From positions 156,755,290 to 156,819,289 of the forward strand of contig NC_134834.1 of NCBI RefSeq assembly GCF_004210375.1: a DNA stretch of 64,000 nt, given 5' to 3'. Both the position numbers and the translations under genes were made by a program. How positions within the stretch are numbered: the stretch's first letter is position 1; each line of letters begins with the position of its first letter. This DNA comes from Tachypleus tridentatus (Eukaryota; Arthropoda; Merostomata; Xiphosura; Limulidae). A model generated the notes under the pieces. The model worked only from the letters and a program-made list of their open reading frames with translations, was not told the DNA's origin and ran no database searches. Shown piece by piece: positions 16,463-31,400 of the stretch.

Positions 16463-19400
16463 CTACAGGATATTGGAAGTAAGGTCGGTTGTTGCATTTA
16501 TTGAAAGCAAAGAAAGGTGCTGTGATGCTACAATTTAAATTCTTTTTTAAGAGTTATTTTTTTTTACAAAAAAAGATACTCCTTTGGTGAAAAAATGTGG
16601 CTTTTCTACTATGATAAATCTTTACATACACACTTCTTTACTGTTTTAACTATTACATTATACAAGTTACTAAATAAACTTAACACTTAAACAAGTTACA
16701 AAGATGAGGAAAATTTATCTTGTTTGTGAACATGTTATTTAATCTCATTAAAAATTTTATTCAACTAGTGACAAAAATAAAATTTATATTATACCTACAG
16801 TTCAAGATAGAAAAATTATGATATGAAATTAATATCTGTGGTAAATGAAGGATACATTATGGGAAAAAAATCGCAATCACCCTCATCTATGCAAGCAGTA
16901 AACCTACTAGCCATTTGCCCCCCCCCGCTAGTACAGCGGTAAGTCTAAGGAGTTACAACGCTAAAATCAGGGGTTCGATTCCCCTCGGTGGGCGCAGCAG
17001 ATAGCCCGTTGTGGCTTTGCTATAAGAAAACACAAACACTAGCCATTCGAGTTTCACCTAGTTTTGATGTTTAGAAAAAATAATAATGTATCAGCACTCT
17101 ACAGTGGTAAATATTAATCATAAATCTTCATGTATGGGTACTGCTACGATTAAACTCTTACGTTTTAGTATCATAAGCCCTCCAGCTTGTCATCAGGGAG
17201 CACTGTTGGACTTTTATTAAATGTTAAGATACTTTCTCATTTTACTTAATTTTAAATGATTTGAATAAGTATAACATTCTCTACATTCTGTACACTGCAA
17301 AAAGAAAAACTACAATTAACAAAATTTACATTGATAATAAGTAAGTCTAACATCAGAAATGTTGAAAGTGAATCTTAAAAATTTCATTTTAAATTTTTAA
17401 GTAAATTAAAGAAATGTCCTTGGTATATCACAAAAAAAAGGTATGTGAGAAATTATAAACTTTCTGTTTGGTATCGATACTAAATTATTTAACACTTTAA
17501 TCATTATTTTATTTACCAATGTAAGTTATTAATTTGCGAATTTAAACTTGCTATCACCAGATGGCAAACAAATCAAAGTTGCTTTGAATTTGAGTGCTTC
17601 TGCTGTGGGTAGCCATTTTGATAACGGTAAAAGTAATCATACGCAAGTCTTTCAAGAAACGAAATGGGTATTTCTCAGTGAAAAATATACTATAAAATTA
17701 TATTTTTTTTAACAGTAGGAGTAATTACTTCTTATAAAGAATAAAAACGTGTTATTGAGCTCTGTTTTTGTACTTCCCTGCCACTTAAAATAAACATGAC
17801 TTAAAATATTCTACCAACTACTATGTTTTCAAATTTATATTTACCATTAAAAAAGTCATTCGAGAAAGTAGTCTAACCTGTAAGTTACTTAGAAAATAAT
17901 AATTTGATGAAACTTCATTTAAAACGTGTGTAACTTTAAATAAAAGTTCGATAATTTTTCTTCATGTAATTACTACAGTATATTTTATTTTGAATATACT
18001 AAAAACTATTTTCTCATTTTACATTTGTATTATACGATTTCCTTTCAGAGCAAACAACTTGTAAGATTAATTCCTCGACTAACTAAATTTTACTTATTCA
18101 CCATCTAACATCTAGGCACGTTAAAAATATTTTAAACAAGAATAATACCAAATGACTGGTGAGAAGAGAAGAATGTTCAGTAAGGGATGTTAACCATAAA
18201 CGAAATAATATCCAAGCGTATTTTTGGAGTCTTTACCTTTACTCATACAGTAGAACTATGATTATATCTTTTGTTTAAAATTTCATGCACTTGTGTAATT
18301 ACTTTACTTAATAATGCTGCCCTACTCTAACTAATGTTTTCAAAATCTCAAACTTCCATGAAACTAACTCTACTTTACTAGCTAGAACAATGCTTTAATT
18401 GTACTGGAACTTAATTAGTATAATATGTACCTTTAGAATTATGAAGCCTAAAATCACTGCTAAGAATATTACATTTTAAACCACATACCTTTTTAAATAT
18501 ATTTCAAGTTTAAACTTTATTACAATATACAACTTAACTTAAGCAAGGCCTCAAAAGGACTTACAACAACTTATCATCATAGAATCAATATAACATGAAT
18601 GGAAGAATGAGTTACGATGCAAAATTCATCCAATGGACTAGCAACTGGTTTATTAAAGTCAAGAGAAAGCTACGAGATAATACTTGCATTAAAGATACAA
18701 GTTTAGTTTTGATGTGGAGTGGGTAAGTAATAAGGATTGAAGTCAATTTTATTGTGATCATACAAGTAAAAAGAAAAAAGGCAACAAATGATAGAGAAAT
18801 CTTTTTTAAACTATGTAGGTGGAAATACAATCACAAGTAGAAGAACAGGATTAAACATATACTTCATCATAGTGCACAGCTTGAATTTTACAAGCATGTT
18901 GGAAAAACATTTCTGCTGAAAGGCCTGAAAAACCAGAAAACATTTTTTTGTGAACACCTGAACTGATAATAAATATTTCATTTTAATTTCTTTAAATTAT
19001 TAAAATGTTAGTAAGTTTTTATATTTTTGGTAGAATTAATCTTTAAATATAATAGCACCTTTTCTTTCAAACTCATCCACAAACCAAAATTATGTTAAAC
19101 AAAAGTCAAAGATTAGTTTAAGTATATTTTATATGCAAATGGCTTGTAAAAGTTAAAGACAAGTAACATGTTGCTTTAGAAGTTTAAAAGAGCAGTCTTA
19201 ACCCTATGTGCACAGGTGGGGTTCAAAGTACACGAACTTCCATTCAACATGATATTATGTATTTCATGTCAGAGTTGTCAACTAATTAATTTATCTTAAA
19301 CTACTGATTTAGCAAAAGTTCATAACAGAGGAAAGAAAATACCAGATATAATATGAAGAGATACTGAAGAAACTGTGGCATGTATAAGGTTTTACAGATT

Positions 19401-22400
19401 GTATAATTGCAATATGCAAACTGTATAATAATCAAACTGTTCTTATTCTTCAAAAGAATACTCTTTTGCATTTCAGTTTGTTAATGTCAATCATACTGTT
19501 AGATCACATACATATCTTCAGAACAGGTACTTTTCAACACACCTGACTTTTTGTGTAAAACATATTTCATTAAAAGCTTGTCACATTTCATGTAGATCCA
19601 TGTAGTAAATTCAGATTTACAGTCAATATTCCTTCTTCAGTACAGCACATTCCGTTAATAAATTAATACAATTCCACTCTGTTTTGAAAATTTCAATACT
19701 GACCATACATCTGAAATTATTATTTAACTTGGAAATGACTAGAGCTATAGGGGTTGCCTTTTGTAGAGTAATTTTACAATCTAGAAACTATATTTTTTTT
19801 ATCATCATATAACAGAATATGCAATATACTAATTTCTTCTGAATAGAAAGAACGTATTTCTCTGAGTAATTAGTTGATCCTCTTCCAAGATACACACAAA
19901 CCTTATGCTTCAGTGATGAAGTTATTTTTTACCTCAAAGATAACATTCACACTGATCAGAATTATAACCCTCCCCCACTGCATGAAAAAAGCCACATAAA
20001 AAATATTCTGAGTAATATTCCAGTTGTTATCATTGGGTGCTCTTTTCATTGGTCAATATTTTTTTTGACAGTAATGATAGTGGTAAAGCTTATTAAGAAT
20101 TATACAGTGTCTGACTGCTTATTGTGAAATATATTTCCCTGGTTAAGTATTTGAAGTGTCTGGCTCCAACAGAATAGAACCAGGAAGTTGAGGTGGAGTA
20201 GAATGTCCACCAAGAAGCCCTTTTTTACCATCTTTGGACATCTTATAGGTCATTTAAGAAGTAGTGCTTTCTATGATAGACCATGACCCATCAAATATCC
20301 ACTGAGCAACATCAGAGCTAGATGCATTAGAACAACACAAGTAATGTTATACAGGATTCAGTACTTACCTCTTAAGAACACTCAGACATATTTTCAAGAA
20401 CAGCAATTTGAGAATTAGAAGCAGTAAAAGCAACAATCTCTATGTGCGTGTTGTTCAGTATACTCCATATTATTCATAACTTACCATAACTTGTTTTCTT
20501 GTTACTGTACACGGGGTTATCAGAAAAGACAGAACTCCTATGTTTAACAATCATATCTGCAAGGTATCTGCTGACTTTGAGTATATTACGAACAAATACA
20601 GTTACTTTAAGTTAATTGCGACAGCTAGAAATATCAGAAACATGCCTACTAACCTTCTGTTTTCAAAATAAATCACAAATAAGTATATTTTCTGAAATGC
20701 AAAATAAAATTATTTATAGCAATGAAAAATGGTAGCTAATCCTAAATGAAAAATATTTATATTTACAGAAAATATAAGCTAATCTTAAAAAGTTCTCAAA
20801 AGCAACTCTTTTTTTTCTTTTTTTTTTGACATCTCAATAGTTAGTGCCTTTCTTTAGTCTAATATATAATATATTTAATAGATGGAATGTTTAAAAGGTC
20901 TGAACCTACAAGGAAATAACACTTTTCATATGTTCTGTGTGTGTGATAGGAAAGTGTAAAAAAATACCAGCTGGTATGTTTGTTGGTTTGAGAAAGGACT
21001 GGTTTGAATACATTCAGGTGTGCCATGACCTCTAGGAACAAAACATCAGGGTGCAAAGATACTTTTCCCTGTGAGGCTAGATATATAGGACACCCTACAT
21101 AAAATCACAAATATCAGAGAATAGTAAACATTCTACATTGAGACAGGAAGTAAGTAAATATGTGCATCCCTTAGTTTGTTTTCCTACTCTTTATATCTAT
21201 AGTGTAGACCAAAGAAACCTTCAGACCAAGTTAGCTAATAAAATGCCTTGCAAAGGTTGCATACTTTATGGTATCTTTGCTTCAAGAAATTCAAAAACCT
21301 GTTTTTCTTGTATGTGTGGGACTTTTATGTAGTTTTTATTTTGTGATGTTGTTATTTGTGTTCTATATCACAGTTGCTAAATATGTTGTTGTTTTATAAA
21401 ACTCCTGCTACGAAGATCGGTACAGATGATGTTGCACTGAAGGCATAAAACAACTGGTGTGTGTGTGTGTACGTACGTGTACATACACACAGTGTAGGCA
21501 CAAGTCTTTCATATCTAAAATACTTTGATGCAATGCAATATTAAACTTGGGCATACTGTAACAGCCATTAAACTCGTCTTCAAGACCCAAACACACAACA
21601 AATTTATACTTTTATTATCATATCATAAAAATAACATTTTTTGGTTTGTATTTCAAGAATAAACAGCTGAAAGTAATCGATTGGCTATAAATTATTATAG
21701 TGGCCCAGCTAAACTACTTGGTAAAGTGTCGCCAGATCGACTGAATATAGTTGTAAGGAACATAACACATGTAGTTGACACAGAACAATGTAAGGAAGAT
21801 ACTGTGTTGTTGACATATTTCTATACATTCTTCTTTACTTTCACAATTGTTCATAACCAAGTATAAAACACGATATGACACAGAACAAAAACTTAGCTAA
21901 AGAAGGTTTACGTGGTATCGTGGTTGAATGATTTATTTTTTTAACAATGTGCTGCATCACGTCCTTAACATGCAAGTTCCGCTCTAAACGCTTCGATAAT
22001 TTTAAGGAAGACAACAAGTTTAAGTAACGAAGAAATAATGGATAAAAGCTGGAGCTATAGGAGTAAACAAGCATACGTTTCTCCAAGCACACAAGTATAA
22101 TAAAAAATATATTAAATTTTATCAATACAAGTTGGTAACTATAGTAATACAGAAAGTTTCAATGCTACAAAATGTATTGAACCAAGTCAGTCAAAATAAC
22201 AAAAAAAAATGAGAATCTTCAAATTTAAAAACATTTACCCTACTTTGGCGCAGACTAATATATTTACAGTGATTTGCTAAGGTAAGAATAACTTTTGTTT
22301 TTTTAAATAACTCAATTTTTGTAGTTTTGACTTTCTTTTTCAATATATTTTGTATCATTGAAATTTTCTATATTACCATAGCTAACTATGTTACACGTAT

Positions 22401-25400
22401 TATAGAAGTTTACATTTTTCTATAATACTTGTTTGTTTCCCTTTTATTAGCAATATCTTTGTGCGACAGCAATACCAAATGTGGATCGCGCGTATATTCG
22501 ATTTGATTTTACTGTACCCACCTCAGACACATGCACAAAGTAGCGTATCGTCCATTTCATATATATTACTGATAACGTTTTCAGTACAAGAAAAGAATAA
22601 TTCAAACCCGAAATGTACAAGTTCTGTGAAAGAAACAAAGCGATAAGTTTCGTCAGCTTTTTTCTGTACACTTGTTTGGGAAAGTCACTTCCTTTGATGA
22701 AATAGCAAAATTTTAATTAACTCCATAAACACGTATATAGCGATTTTAGGCAGCTTTGTAAGTACAATAAGCTTTATTTTTGGTGAGCTAATACTACGAA
22801 ATAGTCATTGTTAATTTTCAGATATTTTAAAGGTGATTTTAAAGGGGCGATTTTTAAGGCATATTAAGTACTTACCTAAATTAATGATAAATCGATGTTG
22901 TGCCCTAATGAAACAGGAAAGTGTAATGCTATTTCAAAATCCATATTTGACTAAAACAATTAAATAACTGAAAAATATTTCTACAAACATGCACATAAAT
23001 AACTATAAAAAATGGCGATCGAAATTTATTGTCATTAAAATAAGCATGCATTTTACATAATAAATGGAACAATGCCATTCTGCTTTTAGGTTTCGTTCAG
23101 CCGATTATTATGTATAAAAAGCTCCCAACTGGCTGTGGGTTCACATTACCCACAATTTGGTTTCGATCCTGTGGTAGGCACAGCACAGACAACCCATTGC
23201 TACCATGCACAAAGCTACACAAACACACAAATATGAATGAAAACGTGGAATTTAATATAAATGAACTAAAGCTAGAAGTTAATTAGGAAAAATAGGAAAT
23301 GGCTCTAGGTTTTACAAAAAAAAAAATCATTTATACTTGATTTGAAATTAATAAAATTCTTACCTAAAGGGTGCGCCTATTCCAGAATAGAAAATAATAT
23401 ATTATTCATCATTTTTTAATACTTGAAATTTTACTAGCAAATGTAAATATTTTATTCAAGTCTTGTTGACATTTTCTGATACATGAGAAACAATACTGAT
23501 GATGCAGAAGTGCTATATAATTGTAGAGTTAATTATTTATGAAAGAAGTGTAGAGCAGAAGTGTCTGTTACTCATATGTCACTCGGATACAAGGCTGCTT
23601 TCACACAACAGATGGGTATGACGTCAAGAAAATCCAAAGAGGATTAGGCTTAGGAAGACATGACACTTATATTACAACATTACGTTCAGCCATTACACAA
23701 CAGAATCACTGTTAAACAAAATACTTTTAGGTACTTTTTATTGAATATCCTAATAGTATATACCTTATATTTTAAATAATCGCACACGAGCTATTACAGT
23801 AAAACAACGAACACAGGTTACTCTAAGAAAAGTGATAAAACGCGTTTGCACGCATTACTATCATGAGCAGTTACCTATACGATCACCTAATATTAACTCT
23901 TAATTAATTATTTTTTCTTACTAGACAATAATAACTAACTAGTATGTATCCTATATTTCGCCACTCATCTGTTATCGTCTTCAGGGAAGTCCTGAAAAAA
24001 GGACAACATATGTTTATGTTGTTAGTGGGCCCAATTTGATAACGAGCAATTTTGCCAAAAAAAAGAAGCTGATGTGTTATTCACTCTTCAGGTAAATATG
24101 ATAAAACTGTGACAGTACTATGCCTCCTCTGTGCATATCTGTTAATATGGGCACGTTTTAATAACTTGTACGTCGCTATAACTGTGAAAACATGTTACTT
24201 GAGGACTAACAACTTTCCTTTTAAAAGATAAAAATAGCTTTTTTACAATAAGTGAGAGTTTACTTGTTTGTTATACGGGTATCCGTGAAAGATAGCACTA
24301 GCAGTAATGCAAAAATAACACAAAAAGTGGCTTGGTAATAAATACAGTTACGGTGGAGAAGAAAATGTAAAAAAATATTATGAAAATAAACTGTGTGTCT
24401 CGTGTAGAAGACATATATATATACATAACAAAAAGTAATTTTTCTACTTTGTATTAAAAGTCATGTGTCCTTTTTGTTTTTTACGAGTGCCACCGATTCT
24501 AATGAAGCACAACCAAAGGCTGGGCTTATTTATCCATAAAACTATAAACTACTTCGTTTCCTCTGAATGGAATTTTGTGAAAACGAATATAATGGTGTGT
24601 GATGCGTAAACGTTCTGTATTTTTAATTAACTTTTACGTTTTTAGCTATTCAACAGGAAGACTTCGTGTTAAATACGAAGTGTTGATTGTGGTTGAACCT
24701 TGTTGCTATGGTTACTTTAAAAAAAAAAAAATGTTATGGCTCCCTTAACTGTATAATGTTGAGAACCCTGCGTTTCTCCAGTAGATTAGAATGTTCACTG
24801 TAATTATCTACCCTCCTATTGATAATTATTGAAGTTTATGTACAAATGTGCATTACAGAATTCATTAGTCACAAGTATTCTATACGTTCTGGATAGTTTT
24901 CTGTATCAATCGCTGTTTTTTTGTTTGTTTGTTTTGTTTTACAGTTTTGAATACTGTTATTTTTACCTCCTTTTTGAAATAAGAAAATGTAAGATTAGTC
25001 CCGATTAACTGCTGAAAATTTGTAAGCTTTTTTTTTTTTTATCAGGAATGTACGTTAACGAGAAAAAATACAAATTAAAAGGCTACATAAATTTACTTTC
25101 TGTTTATCTGCTACCAAACCTCAAGAGTCGTGTTAACAAAAGCTGATTTCTTTAAGATAAAATTAAATATTAGTAACAGTAAACAAGTTTATACAGTGGA
25201 GCAAAAGGTCACGGACCTAAATTAATCTTTTTTACGAAGTTATTATCGAGATTGACTATTAGTTCTAAATTATTTGGCCAATGTATTTAAAGCGTCACCT
25301 GAATTTTACATGTCATTACACATGACGATATGGCCGAAATCTTAGTGAAATTCAATGCACCACAAGCGACGTTCACTTGGTTGACGCGAATTACAAAAAT

Positions 25401-28400
25401 ACAAATATAACCAGTTCACAGATTCGCATGATTTGCGTCTATTTAGTTTTATTTTTTATTTACTTATATTTCTGTAGGATCAAATATAGCCTCTAGTTTC
25501 GTTAGATTTTTCAATCTATTTTAACCACGCCTTTGAAAAAGTAAATGGGAATTATAGAAGGAAAACCTTAGCGTTTCACTTTACTAGTGTGAGTACCACA
25601 TGCCTGTCAGAGACAAGCAGAGAGCCTTTAAACATTACTCTGTCATGTATTATAATGATGGACACAGCCGCGCACGTGGAGGCCTTCATGTTAAGATGTT
25701 GGAAATGACAGGAGCATCATTGTATAGAAGATAAATAATGTGATCACAGAACAATTCAGTTAAAGCCACAGAATTCAAATTACTCTTTTTTTTTTTATAA
25801 TAAAAATATTAACAGCGTTATTTTACTAATAAAATACAGCCAAACACGTCAAAGATAATCCAAGTTTTGACGACTAAAAAGCGCTATCGTAATGTTACCA
25901 TACTTCAAAATTTGTCAAAGTTTGAACGGATATATATATATAGACATACATAGATATATAAAACCTGGTATATCCAATACTAGCCACCTTCTATACTAAA
26001 TAAATAATGAAACAAACTACACACCTGTCGGTGTAGGTTTGTCTCATCAACTAGACGTGCTGTGACGCCTGCCAACCTACCTACTCACCCACCCACCTAC
26101 GTAGATACATATATATAAACTGGTATATTCAATACTAGCCACCTTCTATACAAAGTAACTAATCAGATAAACTGACAAAACAGTTTGTGACTGCACTAGT
26201 GCACTAGAACATATAGTCTGAAGCTGGTATGCATAAGAAAATCCTTTTGGACAAACACCTTATGAAAGCTAAGGCACTGTAATAAAGCAGTAAAAAAATT
26301 TCCTGTGCAGAAAAAAAGTTAAATGAAAATACAAATGAAACAAACAGTAAAAGAAAACTACCACAAGTTTCACTAATGCAAGTATTAAGAATGCTAATTC
26401 AGTTTCAATATATAAATTAAAGATTTGAATTTGCAAATATAAAACTTATTTCTGCTATAAAACAAGTTTCATAGAGGAGCATAAGAACAGCTAGTGGTTT
26501 ATACAATTATCATCAACTATGACATTACATTTGTTGATAAGAAAGTATGAAGTAAAAGATTAGCTGTTTCTGTTAATGCTACAATTTACATCAACATTTG
26601 TATATTAATGTTAGCATGACCTCTTACAGCATTCAGTAATTATGTGAAACTTAAGTTCTTTGAATTATATTTTATTAAATACTCTATGTTAATATTTCTT
26701 GGAAAATTGCTTTAGGGCAGTGGTTCTCAAAGTATGGTATTAGAACTACTGGTGCTCCACTGGTCAAATTGTTAATAACTGACAAGCAACACAATGGCTG
26801 AGGCCTAGGAGAGAATATAACATGTGGGGAAGGACCAATAAATGGTCCACTGGTCTTTTACCACACAAAATTGTCCACAGCCTCAAAATTTTAAGAACCA
26901 TTGGTTTAGAAATTCTATTATTTTCATCACTTGGTGAATCAATAACTTAAGATGACTTTTCTACATAGTTCTCGTTACTTATTTGTCTATATTTTATTGT
27001 TAATATTTTAATAACATCCTAGGTTATTAAAACAACATGTACAAGTTGTTTGACAAAAAGAAAAAGCCAGGATCCAGTTTTATCAAAATGCAGACTGGGC
27101 TTGTGTTCAGCAAAGAATCTTCCTCTAAATAAAGCTGGAAAGGAAACTTTGAAAAAATAAACTATTTTTACTGAATGCTGGCTGTTTTCTTCATTAAATA
27201 TGTTTACATTCCAATGTGCATTACACTATTTGAATTTTTCGGGCTTTCACATGTGCAAGTTGTGCTTATGAAACACCTATATTCCCCATTGATCTTAATC
27301 TACAATTTTCAATGGATAATCAGTCCAGAACTCTGTATGCAGTACGTGTTGTATAAGATTGGTCAAAATCCATCTATTCATTGATAACCCACTATGACCC
27401 CTCTACTTTGCAATGAGGATGAGGTAGGGGAATAAAAACTTAAGCATCCACATTTTCAACTACATACAGCACATTTATGTGCTTCATGTAACTAAATCCA
27501 AAACCTAGACACAATCTCTTTTCTTGTTTACAGAAATTGTTCTTTCAGGACAAAGATACACAATAAGCAGTTGACATGGCACTAATAGTCACTTTATAGT
27601 TTTATTATAAAACAACTTCAAACAAAAATTCATTTTACTAGGCCATCCACAGAGAAGATGGGCTTTAAATATTGATGAAAACTGCTTGCTTGATAAAGTT
27701 TTGGAGTGTGTTTTTAAATACGAGATTGCATCAAATAAAACTTTTAGTCTGTAATAATAAAAACACACACAACTGAAACCAGTTCTAACAAACTTGTGAA
27801 TGTATACTTTCATACATAGTAACTGAAAGGCACACCTTATAACAATTCACGGATACCAATTATTTTTTTTTTGTTTCACACTCAATTAAACGAAAGAATG
27901 TTACACGCTACAAATAACAATACATAGTTATAAACACAGTACATGGAGTCTTAAAACATATATAGAAATAACTTAGTTTTAAATGACAGAATTATTTTTG
28001 TCTTCTTTTCTACATAGTTGGTACAAAGCAGCAACCTCAGAATTCAGTTTCAGTTTGATAGATAATTTCATAATAAAAGAAAGATAAAGATAACCAATCA
28101 TTAGAAAGTATACAGTCATACTTTTAAAAAACTATTAATTATAAATCATACAAAACAAAAATCTTATCATTTGAGATGCATTAAGAAATCTATATACATA
28201 ATGCACAAAAAATTTGTATCTGTCTGTTTGTCAGTTATCCAACTATTACCAGGTTGCCAAACTTTTTGGGGTGATAGTTTGGAACAAAAGTCTTGTTCAT
28301 GGAGGATTCATAACCCCCACCACTCCCATTATTGATGAATACTAAGTATTTATTACCTTTGATGCACATCAACACTAACTATACTCATAGATGGTGCCAC

Positions 28401-31400
28401 ATTCTTACAACAGAAAAGGCTTTATTAAATTTTTCACACACATGGTGTGGGGTGTGACTAAGGCACACAAACATCTTGTATACTTATGGAAAACTCCAAT
28501 TAAAATAATGACTCCACTATAGCAATACTAAATAAACTCAGGTTGTCATGTGCCACATTTAAAAATACACAATTTTCATGTTTCTAGGCACTATTCTCAG
28601 CTGTCAGACTTTCAATGTCATAAAGATACGTGGATTGACATCAGGCACCAGGACTATTAAGAAAGAGACCTGGAATAAATCGTACTTCAGCCATTCATAA
28701 GAAAAATGCAGTGTATTGTAATAGGTGAAACTCCACAAACATGAAGTTCAATGGTAAAAACTATCCACATGCCCCAGACAATAGTACAAAACATGAAAAA
28801 AGTACCTCTGTCTGGAAAAGCAATACAAGTTACTTCCATGACATATCCATTCAACTGTCACATACCCATGCAGATGAAGAATGAAATGATTATTCATGTT
28901 ATTTCATATGAAGATATACACCTGTCAAGCCCACTGGACACAATGCTGCTGGATCTCCTTACAATTGGGCTGTTGAAACAGGTACTGAAAAAGAGACATT
29001 CTTGTACACTGAAGAGATGACAAAAAGGCATGCATGAGGTGTGCTTGGACGATAAGAGCCATACGAGGATGCCTTCTACAATGGATATTAGAGGGCAGGA
29101 TTGTTACCAAAATGCATGGTTGCCAGATAAATAATGACCAGACATGGTGACACTGGCTGTAACAATGAGGTAAGGCTCGAAAGTCATTTTAAACTAACAT
29201 ACTCAAGCTCTGTGTTCGATACAAGTAACCCCAGTAAAAGGAACTACCCATGATTATTATATGAAACGTTCCACACCCCTGAAGAAAATGAGGAGCACCA
29301 TACAAGTATTCTTCACATAATTAATGTACAGGTTAACATTTCAAGATGTTACCACGAGCTACAACACTTCACCGATTATTGTTTTCTAAGGGAAGTGAGA
29401 AATTACAAAACAGAAGTTCTAAATCAACATTTTCAAACTTGTGTTCAACACAGAAGACGCTGAAACAGCAATTTTTGCGTTTAAAGTTGGTGTCCTTGAA
29501 AGTTGAAACGGTCGGTGTTAGTAGGCCCTCATCTAAATACACAATCGCCACAACAATAATACATACAAATCTTGTTTGAAATCATCAATAGGTTACTTAT
29601 TTAACCTAAAAGCAGAAATTGTGTAGGATAGAAAACAATAATAGTATGCAAGGTAAATTCTGTATAATCCACCAACTGAACGAGGGTAGACTGATATAAC
29701 GAACAGTTTCCGCCACCATCACTGCGTTTGTTTTATTCCCCATATTGTTATGAAATTTTTTCATCTTGTTTCTATAGTAACAATTAATGATATTATTATT
29801 ATGATTTTTGACTTTTAAAAAAAAACATTAGAAAGCTTTAATTAAGGGTAACAAATATTACTTGAAATGTTATAGACTTAAGTCCCTAATATAGCATTTT
29901 TCACATACTACTACTTGTACAAAATAACATCCGGAATGAACATTAGGTCTACACGTATTACAGTTTTTACGTTCAATTTTCGGAATATCGGACTTTAACC
30001 CAACCGAACTGCTTTATACATTTAGGTTCTAGTACAATAACCCTAAAACTTTGATTACCTATCTTATCTATCTGTACGTATAAAAACAGACAGGCAATTT
30101 ATGTTTAAGTAGATAGGAATGAAAATGCAGTGATTCGAACACAATCACGAGCAGTCAATGTCAGTCTAGCGTGAACAATGACTGTATTTTGCTAAGCAAC
30201 ACGCATGCATATTAAATAGCAGGTAGGTGACTGGAATTCACGTATGCCTTACAATGTGTACTGATAAGATGAAATTTTAAGTTTAGTTTCAGTTTTTCAT
30301 ATGTTCTGCTTAAAATAAAATTTAAAGAAAAAATACCAATAATCTTACTATTGTAAATTATATTTATATAAACGATAATTTTTGAATTCTTACAAACACC
30401 TAAGATCATATTTAAAGTCAGAAAAATAAATTATTTGTACAGAAACTAATTTACTGAAGCCTAAAGTAACACCATTCTGTAACGGTTTAACTTGTTTTAC
30501 TAAAGTAACACCATTCAGTACTGGTTCAACTTGTTTTAGCGAGGTTGAGGTGAGAATTAAACAAAAGTTTGTCCTAAAAAAAACTTCAAAATATAGCACA
30601 TAAAAAGCAAACTTGAACCGATTGTGTATCCATTTTTCTTTTGGGTAATTTTTATTTTAAAAATGTTTAGAAGTAAAGAAACGAAATAATTACAGAACAG
30701 TTAAAGGAACACCTCTAAGTTTAACCGAACTTAATTTAGAACTGACAAATTGTGAGGAAAGAAAGCTATATAATTACACCCACTCCCATTTCTTGGGCTC
30801 TCTTGTCGGGCCGGCATTTAGACAGAACTCTTATAGCATAGGCTACAGCCCCAAAGTCTGGTTCGCAAATCACTAACCATCAAACTTACTATACGGGCAC
30901 ACCGACCACTAGCCACGTCACATAATACAACACAGTTATTACAGTACGTTTCATAAAACGTCTCTACGGAAACCTTAAAACATTGTGTAGTAATTGTTTT
31001 ACAAACGAGCGTGTGCAGGGCCCTAAAAATTATATCAAAATTACTACAGTGCTCGCCACCTTATTCATGTTACTGCAATGAAATCTACTGAGGGCGTTTT
31101 TCTAACACTGATATTAATAGCACTTGTCCAATGGAGTCTAGTGAGGAATTTTTTCTAGTACTGATGTTAATAGCACTTGTACAATGGAGTCTACTGAAGA
31201 ATATTTTCCAGACTAATATTAATAGCACTTGTGCAGTGGAGTATACAGAGGGCTCAATTTTTTTTAGCACTGAAGCATATTTCATAATTCATTTGAAATC
31301 CAACACATAATAATACTAAAAGCTGAAGTTGTGACAAGTGCCCAAAATGGTTTAGTTTATTATTGGGAAAAACATGTCCACTCTTGCTCCCTTGCTTCTT

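Noticed and set aside
16921..17000. Possible functional tRNA gene (good B box GGTTCGATTCC)
   Set aside because: It has a SINE tail and target-site duplication and matches the copy at 62481, and no clean cloverleaf can be drawn.
25197..25450. Full Tc1 element
   Set aside because: Only one terminus-like string is present, with no second inverted end or transposase frame found.
28190..29200. Possible decayed transposon with an 89-codon frame
   Set aside because: The protein shows no recognisable domain and I could not find element ends.
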